A DNA stretch of 64,000 bases. Origin: Alphaproteobacteria bacterium (GTDB lineage Bacteria > Pseudomonadota > Alphaproteobacteria > Micropepsales > Micropepsaceae). Under the pieces are notes generated by a model. It searched no databases and was not told the origin of the DNA. It worked only from the letters and a program-made list of their open reading frames with translations. The DNA is taken from positions 186,001 to 250,000 of the forward strand of contig JAGOBA010000003.1 in NCBI GenBank assembly GCA_017983635.1, in the 5' to 3' direction. The translations under genes and the position numbers were made by a program. Below are positions 16,394 through 23,220 of the stretch, piece after piece (positions within the stretch are counted from its first letter, which is position 1; every line of letters starts with the position of its first letter).

Positions 16394-16652
16394 AGTCCCA
16401 GGTCGCTTGATCAGCCCACCCCCTCAGTGGCCCAATTGATATGGGCACGACTACAAAGTGAACCAGGGGAAACCGCTCGTGGATGCGTTCGAAAATGAAT
16501 TGTGCGGACTCGCTGCTTACAATGAAAACTGCGCCAGCGCTGAGCCGCCAATTAGCAAACTCGGGAACTGAATCCAAAAAGTCAGTAATCTCTCGCGGGG
16601 CGATCTGAACCCCAGGGCTGGGCGACGCGGCTGTCACCATGTAGCAGTTCAT
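16362..16652 (-). CDS. Hypothetical cytosolic protein (96 aa), second gene of a two-gene cassette
   Basis: A small alpha/beta protein with no named domain: [10 protein letters not shown] start, a central [16 protein letters not shown] segment and a conserved-looking end (FVVVPI...[11 protein letters not shown]). The start codon overlaps the stop of the upstream membrane-protein gene (ATGA), implying coupled translation and joint function. It converges on the IS1-type transposase with a 32-bp overlap of coding ends. Function unknown; the association with a transposase on an island leaves a mobile-cassette or defence role open. Confidence 0.6.
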   Translation of the reverse strand: MNCYMVTAASPSPGVQIAPREITDFLDSVPEFANWRLSAGAVFIVSSESAQFIFERIHERFPLVHFVVVPISIGPLRGWADQATWDFIARPRPAGQ

Positions 16653-17008
16653 TTGCTCTTTCCGTCCTGCACGTCGTCACTCGCAGGGTTTGCAATCGCC
16701 TCCAGTGAGGATGGCGCAATCAAGAATTTCGATCCCTTCTGTCGAATAAGTTGAAGCGCCTCGTGCCTGATTTGATAGTCCTCCGACTGAAGCTTCTCCG
16801 GGGCCTTCACCATGAACCAAAGAAACCCGACAACGGTTCCGACAATGGGCACGCTGCCGAGCGCCATCAAGGGTAGGGCCAGCGGGCTGTTGGGAAAAAC
16901 GGTGGCCAGTACAACGCACGGCAATGAGAAAATCCCGCAAAGCCAAAGCATCGGGTTAAGCGCGCTGCGAACACGAAGCTTCGCCACCGCCGCAGAGCTG
17001 CGGCTCAT
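16649..17008 (-). CDS. Hypothetical two-helix membrane protein (119 aa)
   Basis: A small inner-membrane protein. After a short basic N-terminus, two adjacent TM helices (about residues 19-40 and 44-65: NPMLWLCGIFSLPCVVLATV and PLMALGSVPIVGTVVGFLWFMV) are followed by a cytosolic tail beginning with the charged element KLQSEDYQIRHEALQLI and ending in a disordered acidic segment. An in-frame ATG 45 bp upstream is an alternative start, but GGGA precedes the one chosen. It is coupled by ATGA overlap to the 96-aa gene. The pair has no recognisable enzyme. Confidence 0.62.
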   Translation of the reverse strand: MSRSSAAVAKLRVRSALNPMLWLCGIFSLPCVVLATVFPNSPLALPLMALGSVPIVGTVVGFLWFMVKAPEKLQSEDYQIRHEALQLIRQKGSKFLIAPSSLEAIANPASDDVQDGKSK

Positions 17009-17299
17009 AATTTGTTCCCACAGATGACTGTGACCAGGCGACGGTGATCCCATGCGTCGAGACAGGCATGAGTCGCTACTGGAATGCCAGGGGCTATATG
17101 CAAGGGGCTATCTCCGTGGAGAGATTGAAACTGAGACACCACCCTTTCATTTCCCATAATACATATTAGGCGATAATTGGACGTCGGAATTGGCTCAAAT
17201 GTGCGGAGAATTGTGCTGCCCTGCTGCTTCCTGGTTGGTTCTCGGGGGGTGGGTCCGATAGACCGTGCGGGACACGGCATCCCACTTGCGAGCGCGATT

Positions 17300-18109
17300 A
17301 TGGACACGCCTGAGGAGCTTGGACGGATTGAGACGCTGCTGGCGATCATGCGGCGGCTTCGGGAGCCTGAGGGTGGGTGTCCTTGGGACTTGGAGCAGAC
17401 GTTCGCGTCGATCGCGCCCTACACGATCGAGGAGGCTTATGAGGTGGCGGACGCGATCGAGCGGCGTGATCTCGGGGCGCTGAAGGATGAGTTGGGTGAT
17501 CTCCTGTTTCAGGTCGTGTTCCATGCGCAGATGGCGAGCGAGGCGCGGGCGTTCGCGTTCGCCGACGTGGTGGAGGCGATTGCCACGAAGATGCTCCGCC
17601 GGCACCCGCACGTGTTTGGGGATGCGGACGTGAAGACGGCCGAGGCTCAGACTATCGCCTGGGAGGAGCATAAAAAGCGTGAACGCGCGGCGCGCGGTGC
17701 CGGGAAGCTCTTGGACGATGTACCGGTCGCCTCCCCTGCCCTGACGCGCGCGTTGAAACTTCAGAAACGAATGGCGAGCGTCGGGTTCGATTGGCGCGAG
17801 CGGGAACCGATCTTCGCGAAGCTGCACGAAGAGATCGGCGAGCTGAACGAGGCGATTGCGGCCGGCGCGCCGAAAGCGAAGCTGGCGGACGAGCTTGGCG
17901 ACATTTTGTTCGTGTGCGCGAACCTGGCGCGGCACCTGGGAGTCGATCCGGAGGCAGCGCTGCGGGGCACGAACGCGAAGGTCGTACGCCGGTTCGAGCA
18001 CGTCGAGGCGAGCGTGATCGCGAGCGGCCGGAAGCTTGGCGAGGTGTCGCTCGAGGAGATGGATGCGGCTTGGAACGAGGCGAAGCGTCTGGAGCCTCCT
18101 CAGCGTTAG
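17300..18109 (+). CDS. mazG: Nucleoside triphosphate pyrophosphohydrolase MazG
   Basis: Hydrolyses NTPs and dNTPs to monophosphates plus pyrophosphate, a house-cleaning enzyme that also affects (p)ppGpp. The 269-residue protein has two MazG repeats: CPWDLEQTFASIAPYTIEEAYE...DELGDLLFQVVFH (about 27-75) and EEIGELNEAI...ADELGDILFVCANLARH (about 180-215), with the EExxE and ExxD metal motifs intact. I chose the ATG before DTPEELGR; upstream codons in frame are not MazG-like. It converges on hflX with a 4-bp overlap. The hfq-hflX-mazG neighbourhood is typical for Alphaproteobacteria. Confidence 0.95.
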   Translation: MDTPEELGRIETLLAIMRRLREPEGGCPWDLEQTFASIAPYTIEEAYEVADAIERRDLGALKDELGDLLFQVVFHAQMASEARAFAFADVVEAIATKMLRRHPHVFGDADVKTAEAQTIAWEEHKKRERAARGAGKLLDDVPVASPALTRALKLQKRMASVGFDWREREPIFAKLHEEIGELNEAIAAGAPKAKLADELGDILFVCANLARHLGVDPEAALRGTNAKVVRRFEHVEASVIASGRKLGEVSLEEMDAAWNEAKRLEPPQR

Positions 18110-19434
18110 TGACGCACCAAGCGCGCGCCGAAGCGGCGTTCGAATTTCGGTAGTGCGTCGGCGACGATGGCGACGCGGAGTTTCACCCTGCCCTTGGCGT
18201 CGTTCGTGCGTTTGAGCACGTCGCCGTGTTCGTAGGCCCAGGCGAGGTCCGCGCCGGCGTCGGGTTCGAGCTTGAGTTCGGCTTCGATGGCGCTGGCGGC
18301 GAGCGCGGTGTCGATCATCGCGAGCAGGTTGGCAAAGCCCTCGCCGGTGAGCGCGGAGACGGAGACGCTGCGCGGCTCGCGCTTGCCGTTCGCGGCGGTC
18401 GGCCGTTCGGCCGGCGGGATCAGATCGATCTTGTTCCAGACTTCGATCATCGCGCTCTGGGCTTGATCGGAGACACCGAGTTCGGTGAGGACGCTCAAAA
18501 CGTCGTCCTTCTGTGCTTGCGCGTCCGGATGGCTGATGTCGCGGACGTGGAGCAGGATGTCGGCTTCCAGTACCTCTTCGAGCGTCGCGCGGAAGGCGGC
18601 GACGAGTTGCGTGGGCAAGTCGGAGATGAAGCCCACGGTGTCGGAGAGGATCACGCGGCGCTTCGACGGCAGCACGAGACCGCGCATGGTCGGATCGAGC
18701 GTCGCGAAGAGTTGGTCTTTCGCCAACACCTCGGCGCTGGTGAGGCGGTTGAAGAGCGTCGACTTGCCGGCGTTCGTGTAGCCGACGATCGCCACGACCG
18801 GGAACGGTACGCGCCGACGCGCTTCGCGATGGAGTTGGCGCGTGCGTTTGACGTCCTCGAGTTCGCGTTTGAGTTTCGCAATGCGATCGCCGATCGCGCG
18901 GCGGTCGGCTTCGATCTGGGTTTCGCCGGGACCGCCCAAGAAGCCGAAGCCGCCGCGTTGGCGTTCCAAGTGGGTCCACGATCTGACGAGGCGGCCCTTC
19001 TGGTAACTCAAATGCGCGAGCTCGACTTGCAGGCGGCCTTCGGCGGTGCGGGCGCGCTCACCGAAGATCTCCAGGATCAGGCCGGTGCGATCGAGCACCT
19101 TTGTGTTCCACGCCTTCTCGAGATTGCGCTGCTGCACGGGCGTGAGTTGGCCGTCGCAGATGACGAGTTCGGGCTTCTCCGCCTCGCAGAGCGCGCGGAG
19201 TTCGTCGACCTTACCCTTCCCGATCAGCGTCGCGGGGCGCAGTTCGGCGAGAGGCGCGGCGAGGGTGGCCACGACCTCAAGGTCGATCGCGTGCGCGAGA
19301 CCCGTCGCCTCCTCCAGGCGCGCGTTTAGAGAGCGCGGCTCGTCGGCGCGCTTGAGGTAGGGATGGACGACGATCGCTCGGCGGGAACCTTGGTTCCAAT
19401 CACCGTACGAACGTCCGCGTGGCGGTTCGATCAA
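18106..19434 (-). CDS. hflX: GTPase HflX
   Basis: Ribosome-associated GTPase that splits stalled or stress-inactivated ribosomes. The 442-residue protein has the N-terminal HflX domain (about 20-120), a coiled linker (QKGRLVRSWTHLERQRGG...ETQIEADRR, about 145-205) and a GTPase domain with G1 GYTNAGKST (218-226), G3 DTVG, and G4 NKID. It lies 18 bp after hfq on the same strand, the classical hfq-hflX operon, and converges on mazG. Confidence 0.96.
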   Translation of the reverse strand: MIEPPRGRSYGDWNQGSRRAIVVHPYLKRADEPRSLNARLEEATGLAHAIDLEVVATLAAPLAELRPATLIGKGKVDELRALCEAEKPELVICDGQLTPVQQRNLEKAWNTKVLDRTGLILEIFGERARTAEGRLQVELAHLSYQKGRLVRSWTHLERQRGGFGFLGGPGETQIEADRRAIGDRIAKLKRELEDVKRTRQLHREARRRVPFPVVAIVGYTNAGKSTLFNRLTSAEVLAKDQLFATLDPTMRGLVLPSKRRVILSDTVGFISDLPTQLVAAFRATLEEVLEADILLHVRDISHPDAQAQKDDVLSVLTELGVSDQAQSAMIEVWNKIDLIPPAERPTAANGKREPRSVSVSALTGEGFANLLAMIDTALAASAIEAELKLEPDAGADLAWAYEHGDVLKRTNDAKGRVKLRVAIVADALPKFERRFGARLVRH

Positions 19435-19452
19435 ATTCGACTGCTTCTTCGT

Positions 19453-19707
19453 TCAATGCGCCGCTTCGGCTTCCGGTGTCTCTTGCTCGAACAACGGGAC
19501 CGGCACCGACGGCATCACCGTCGATATAGCGTGCTTGTACACAAGCTGGGAGTGGCCGTCTCTGCGCAGAAGCACGCAGAAATTATCGAACCACGTGATG
19601 ATGCCCTGAAGCTTGACGCCATTGACCAGAAAAATGGTCAGCGGGGCTTTGTTCTTGCGACAGGCGTTGAGGAACGTGTCCTGAAGGTTCTGCTGTCGTT
19701 CATTCAT
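19453..19707 (-). CDS. hfq: RNA chaperone Hfq
   Basis: Hexameric Sm-like protein that pairs small RNAs with mRNAs. The 84-residue sequence has both signatures: Sm1 ([30 protein letters not shown]) and Sm2 with YKHAISTV. The FDNFCVLL strand and a short acidic tail are typical. The start [10 protein letters not shown] is standard; the longer upstream frame is not Hfq. It is followed after 18 bp by hflX and preceded by dat at a distance of nearly 200 bp, so it likely has its own promoter. Confidence 0.97.
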   Translation of the reverse strand: MNERQQNLQDTFLNACRKNKAPLTIFLVNGVKLQGIITWFDNFCVLLRRDGHSQLVYKHAISTVMPSVPVPLFEQETPEAEAAH

Positions 19708-19904
19708 GGGTTGGCCCCATTCTTTGTTACTGGTCCGCCCGAAACACGCGGGCATTCGGTGAGCCGCCCGACCTAACAGGCCGGTGTGACAGGTGTGCGA
19801 AGGGCGACTCAAATCATCCGTACACCAACGTTCGGGAAGATGACGGAGAGTTCATTTAGGGGCAAGCCCGAACGAGCGTGACGACCGTCGCATCGCTGCT
19901 TTCC

Positions 19905-20762
19905 TTAGGTTTCCAGACGGCTTTCCCAGTAAATCCTGCCCAATTTGGCAGAAATTGGCCCTGGCTTTCCCTCAGCCACCTTGTGGCCATCAATTCCGGT
20001 GACAGGCATCGCGCCCAGGGAAGCGGCGGTGATGAAGGCCTCCCGGGCGGCCTTGGCCTCGGCCACGGTGAAGGCGCGTTCGTCGAATTTGATCCCGAGC
20101 TGGCGGCAGAGCGGGATGATCTCGCCCCGGGTGATGCCAGGCAGGATCGCGTTCGAAAGCGCGCGGGTTCTGAGTACGCCTTGCGCATCGACGATCCAGG
20201 CGTTGGTCGAAGCGCCCTCGGTCACGAGCCCTTCCCCATCGACGAACCACGTCTCGAATGCGCCCGACTCGCGTGCGTGCTGTTTGGCGAGGACGTTCGC
20301 AAGCAGCGCGGTCGATTTGATATCGCAGCGCGCCCAGCGGCTTTCGGGTTGGGTCACGACGGCGACGCCGGTGGCGGCGAGCTTCTCGTACTTTGAGATG
20401 TCGAGATTTCGTGCGGTCACAACCAGCGCCGGCTTCACGCCGGCCGCCGGGAAGCCATGATCGCGCCGGGCGACACCACGCGAAATCTGCACGTACACAA
20501 GTCCATCGCTCACCCGATTGCGGCGCACGGTCTCGCGCATGATGAGGCGCAGCTGCGCATCGCCGACGGGGCGCGCGATCTTCAACTCGCCAAGCGAGCG
20601 CGCGAGCCGCTTCATGTGCGGGTCCTCGTCGATCAACCGCCCTGCCCGCACGGCGCAGACTTCGTAGACGCCATCCGCGAACTGATAGCCGCGATCGTCG
20701 ATGTGCACCGTCGCCTGCGCGAAGGGGACATAGCGGCCATTGACGTAAGCGACGCGCGCCAT
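19905..20762 (-). CDS. dat: D-amino acid aminotransferase (fold-type IV PLP enzyme)
   Basis: Transaminates D-alanine/D-glutamate or related amino acids, feeding D-amino acids for cell-wall synthesis. The 285-residue protein begins MARVAYVNGRYVPFAQ, with the catalytic PLP lysine in RCDIKST (Lys149) and the cofactor phosphate loop LPGITRGE near residue 210. The EGASTNAWIV stretch is characteristic of class IV aminotransferases. A D-Ala-type enzyme is most likely, but a branched-chain or aminodeoxychorismate role is not excluded. Its first 20 or so codons and upstream 30 bp are duplicated at 23119-23220. Confidence 0.92.
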   Translation of the reverse strand: MARVAYVNGRYVPFAQATVHIDDRGYQFADGVYEVCAVRAGRLIDEDPHMKRLARSLGELKIARPVGDAQLRLIMRETVRRNRVSDGLVYVQISRGVARRDHGFPAAGVKPALVVTARNLDISKYEKLAATGVAVVTQPESRWARCDIKSTALLANVLAKQHARESGAFETWFVDGEGLVTEGASTNAWIVDAQGVLRTRALSNAILPGITRGEIIPLCRQLGIKFDERAFTVAEAKAAREAFITAASLGAMPVTGIDGHKVAEGKPGPISAKLGRIYWESRLET

Positions 20763-20814
20763 CAGTTCGGTACCCGTTCGGCGCTGTGGCACGAAATTCG
20801 ATGGAAAATCATCT

Positions 20815-20887
20815 GTAACAACGTAACAAGGGCAGAATTACGCGAAAAATTCCGTAACTTTGCCGCTACATCCGCGTAACTTGTAAC
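20815..20887 (-). repeat. Cluster of five GTAAC (GTTAC) motifs upstream of dat
   Basis: GTAAC occurs at 20815, 20823, 20854, 20876 and 20883, far more often than expected in 73 bp. The cluster lies about 50-125 bp before the dat start. It could be a multi-site operator, or chance in an AT-richer patch. Confidence 0.4.
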
Positions 20888-21220
20888 GGGGTGGGTGGGG
20901 CGCGTGTCGCGGCGCTCGGCGCGGATTTGCGCATTGTCGAGGTTCGTTTGACGAGGCGTCGAGGTTGGTGCGCATGTCATGCGAAACGCTGTTTGCCCGG
21001 TGATTATTACTTGGAACAAATATGGAACATCGTGGTTGCGTTTGCAAGCGAAATCTTGCCGCGGCGCGTCTGCGTCGGTGAGTTCCGGACCGAGGCTGCC
21101 ACGGCACTGCCAACGGACGCGGCAATAGGTCAGAACCATCGTGACAATCGGCAGTGACGCGCGCGCGTTGTGTTGCATTGCACTGCCTGCAATCGCCGGA
21201 ATGCATTTTCGTGCCACCAC

Positions 21221-21259
21221 GGTAACACCGGACCATTATTCGATGCGCCTGGTGTTACC
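21221..21259 (+). promoter_or_regulatory. Inverted repeat (possible operator) before the coiled-coil gene
   Basis: Perfect 9-bp arms GGTAACACC and GGTGTTACC with a 21-bp spacer, about 48 bp before the gene start. It shares the GTAAC core with the cluster upstream of dat, hinting at one regulator for both; this is inference. Confidence 0.4.
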
Positions 21260-21306
21260 CAACCCAAGTCCTGCCATGCTCGGCAAGAGACGCTTGGGGG
21301 ATGGAT

Positions 21307-22995
21307 ATGCACCTCATTCTTCGCATCGCACTGCTGCTGATCGCGCTGCCTTTCGCGCAAGCGCACGCTCAACCGCAAACGGTGGAAACACAAGTGCAGC
21401 TTGGCGTGCGCGAGGCGGGCAAGACTCACCCGCTTGCGTTGAACGCGCAGAACGCAGACTGCAAAGAGCCCCTCGACTTTCGCTTCACGTCGAACGCCGC
21501 CTGGCTGAAACTTCCCGCCGACCCGGTGGTGCGCGGTGTCGCGATGGGGCAATCGCGCGCCCTATTGGCAACGATCGACCTCACCAATGTGTCCCCAGGG
21601 CGCTACCAGGCGACGGTTGACGTGCAATGCGAGAACTGCGGCTGGCTTCTCTTCCAAAGTTGCAAGATCGACAGACAACAGATCAGCTTCGTCCTCGACG
21701 TGACTGCCGCGCCGCAGCCGCAGCCGCCCGGCGTGCCGGGCGGGAACGCGCCCGCTTCGCGCGCGATCGATCCGAGCGATCCGCGCCTGCCGCCCGCCAT
21801 CGGCGAGCGTTTGAAGAAAGCGTACGACGACCGTGACGCGGCCGGTGCTCAGAACCCGTGCGAGGAAGCGTTGAAGAAGCTCGCCGCGGAAGCAAAGGCG
21901 GCGCAAGACGCGGCTGACGCGCTGAACAAGCAGGCGGACAACGCAGCGCAAGCCAAGAAAGACATAGAGGAGAGGCTCAAGAAGGCTGAGCAAGACGACA
22001 AGGCAGCGGGCCGAGCCCTCGAAGAGGCACGTGAGCAAGAAGCAAAGGCCGCCAAAGAAGCGGAAGCCATGCAGGTCGGCAAGCAATTTGAAAGCGACAG
22101 AGAAAAGGAGGCGCGTCTCAAGGCGGAAGCCAAGGCCAAAGCCGCCAAGGAGAAAGCCGACAAAGCACAGGACGCGCGAAGGGAGGCCCAAAAAGCTCTT
22201 GATGATGCGCGCAAAGCGGCCGCCGATGCGACAGCCGCAGCTGCAAAGGGCCAGCCGTCACAAGCCGAGCGTAACGCTGCCGACGAGAAGGCCAGGGCGG
22301 CGCAGGCGGCGCTCGCCAAGCAGCAGGCGGACTGTGACAAGGCCACCGCCGACGCCAAAGCGAAAGCTCAAGCCGAAGTCGATAAAGCCGAGAAAGCGGC
22401 ACGGGATGTGTTGGCCGCTCTCCGCTTGGCGGCCGAAAAGGAGTTGAACGACGCTCAACAAGAAGCCGACAGATGCAAGTGCCACCTGGCGAGGCTGATC
22501 CTCACGCAAAAGCGCGCAATCGAAGCGCTCGTGAGGCTCGGCGCCATCACGGGCGAGCAGCAAAGCGCGCTGAAGCAATGGGCCGACAAGCTTAGGGAGA
22601 TCAATGAACTTATCACAATGCTGCCGGACTGTCCTTACAAGGAGCTGGTCCAAACATTGATGAGCTCGGTTACCTTCGTATTGGACATGCTTGAGTACGC
22701 GCAGCCGGTGTTCAACGCCGAGCTGATCCCCGGTACGCGGTCTCACATATTTGGCGACAAGACGGCCGAAAAAACCAAAACCTTCTTGAGGAACGAAGGC
22801 TTGACGGGCGAAGGCAAGGGCGGCGACGGAATAACGGCCGACGAGGTCTATCAGCAGATGAAGAACTACGCCGACCCGGATCCGGATTCGATGAAGAAGC
22901 TGATCGACGATCTCGACGCGGCGAAAAGTGCCTGCCATGCGGCCGATGCGAGGCTTGAACGTGCAAAGGACGATGCGGCGAAAGCCAGAAAATGA
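21307..22995 (+). CDS. Secreted protein with N-terminal Cys-rich beta domain and long Ala/Lys coiled coil
   Basis: Unrecognised exported protein of 562 aa. A signal peptide ends near residue 22 (AQAHA-QP). Residues 25-140 appear beta-rich with several Cys (ADCKE; QCENCGWLLFQSCK), suggesting disulphides. A Pro-rich linker leads to a very long Ala/Lys/Glu coiled coil (about 165-400), then a helical part with paired Cys (DRCKCHLARL) and a C-terminal helix. The composition recalls TolA-like or envelope-spanning spacers, but there is no N-terminal TM anchor or TolA domain. The second ATG is preferred (GGGGGA six bases before). It lies in the segment bracketed by the dat duplication. Confidence 0.7.
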   Translation: MHLILRIALLLIALPFAQAHAQPQTVETQVQLGVREAGKTHPLALNAQNADCKEPLDFRFTSNAAWLKLPADPVVRGVAMGQSRALLATIDLTNVSPGRYQATVDVQCENCGWLLFQSCKIDRQQISFVLDVTAAPQPQPPGVPGGNAPASRAIDPSDPRLPPAIGERLKKAYDDRDAAGAQNPCEEALKKLAAEAKAAQDAADALNKQADNAAQAKKDIEERLKKAEQDDKAAGRALEEAREQEAKAAKEAEAMQVGKQFESDREKEARLKAEAKAKAAKEKADKAQDARREAQKALDDARKAAADATAAAAKGQPSQAERNAADEKARAAQAALAKQQADCDKATADAKAKAQAEVDKAEKAARDVLAALRLAAEKELNDAQQEADRCKCHLARLILTQKRAIEALVRLGAITGEQQSALKQWADKLREINELITMLPDCPYKELVQTLMSSVTFVLDMLEYAQPVFNAELIPGTRSHIFGDKTAEKTKTFLRNEGLTGEGKGGDGITADEVYQQMKNYADPDPDSMKKLIDDLDAAKSACHAADARLERAKDDAAKARK

Positions 22996-23118
22996 CAAGG
23001 GACCTGCTGCGGCGTAGCGGCTCTCGCCGCTGGATGCGGCGATCGAGAGACGAGACGGTTCGTGCGCAGAAGCTAGGCGGGCTTACGCAATCCGCCCCTG
23101 GGTTTTGCGCCCGGGTGC

Positions 23119-23220
23119 ATCGTCGATGTGCACCGTCGCCTGCGCGAACGGGACATAGGGGCCATTGACGTAAGCGACACGCGACCTCAGTCCGGTACCC
23201 TTTCGGCTTTGTGGCACGAG
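23119..23220 (-). pseudogene. Duplicated 5' fragment of dat, start codon lost
   Basis: About 100 bp nearly identical to the dat 5' end at 20694-20795, including codons for RVAYVNG.YVPFAQATVHIDD and 30 bp upstream. The ATG has changed (CAT to CCT on the plus strand) and the frame ends shortly after, so it is a remnant. Its upstream part encodes the last nine residues (CHKAERVPD) and the stop of the PQQ dehydrogenase gene. Length excludes an ordinary IS target duplication. Confidence 0.8.

Larger units (their letters stand above)
20763..21306. other. Intergenic region between dat and the coiled-coil gene
   Basis: No credible gene. It holds five GTAAC pentamers at 20815-20887 and a perfect 9-bp inverted repeat (GGTAACACC / GGTGTTACC, 21221-21259) upstream of the divergent coiled-coil gene. 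A minus-strand frame ending in ATGA overlap with dat ends in CHSAERVPN, the same tail as the PQQ dehydrogenase gene, which marks the duplicated junction described elsewhere. Confidence 0.6.

Noticed and set aside
15314-16450. tRNA as integration site for an integrative element
   Set aside because: No direct repeat of the tRNA 3' end and no integrase gene were found in the window, although the region is an island.
20838-21236. Small minus-strand frames upstream of dat
   Set aside because: No protein motifs, no ribosome site; they cross a region with duplicated sequence and inverted repeats.
21700-22500. Tandem repeat array in the coiled-coil gene
   Set aside because: The Ala/Lys codon pattern is repetitive but no fixed DNA period is present; it reflects heptad-like coding, not a satellite or CRISPR.
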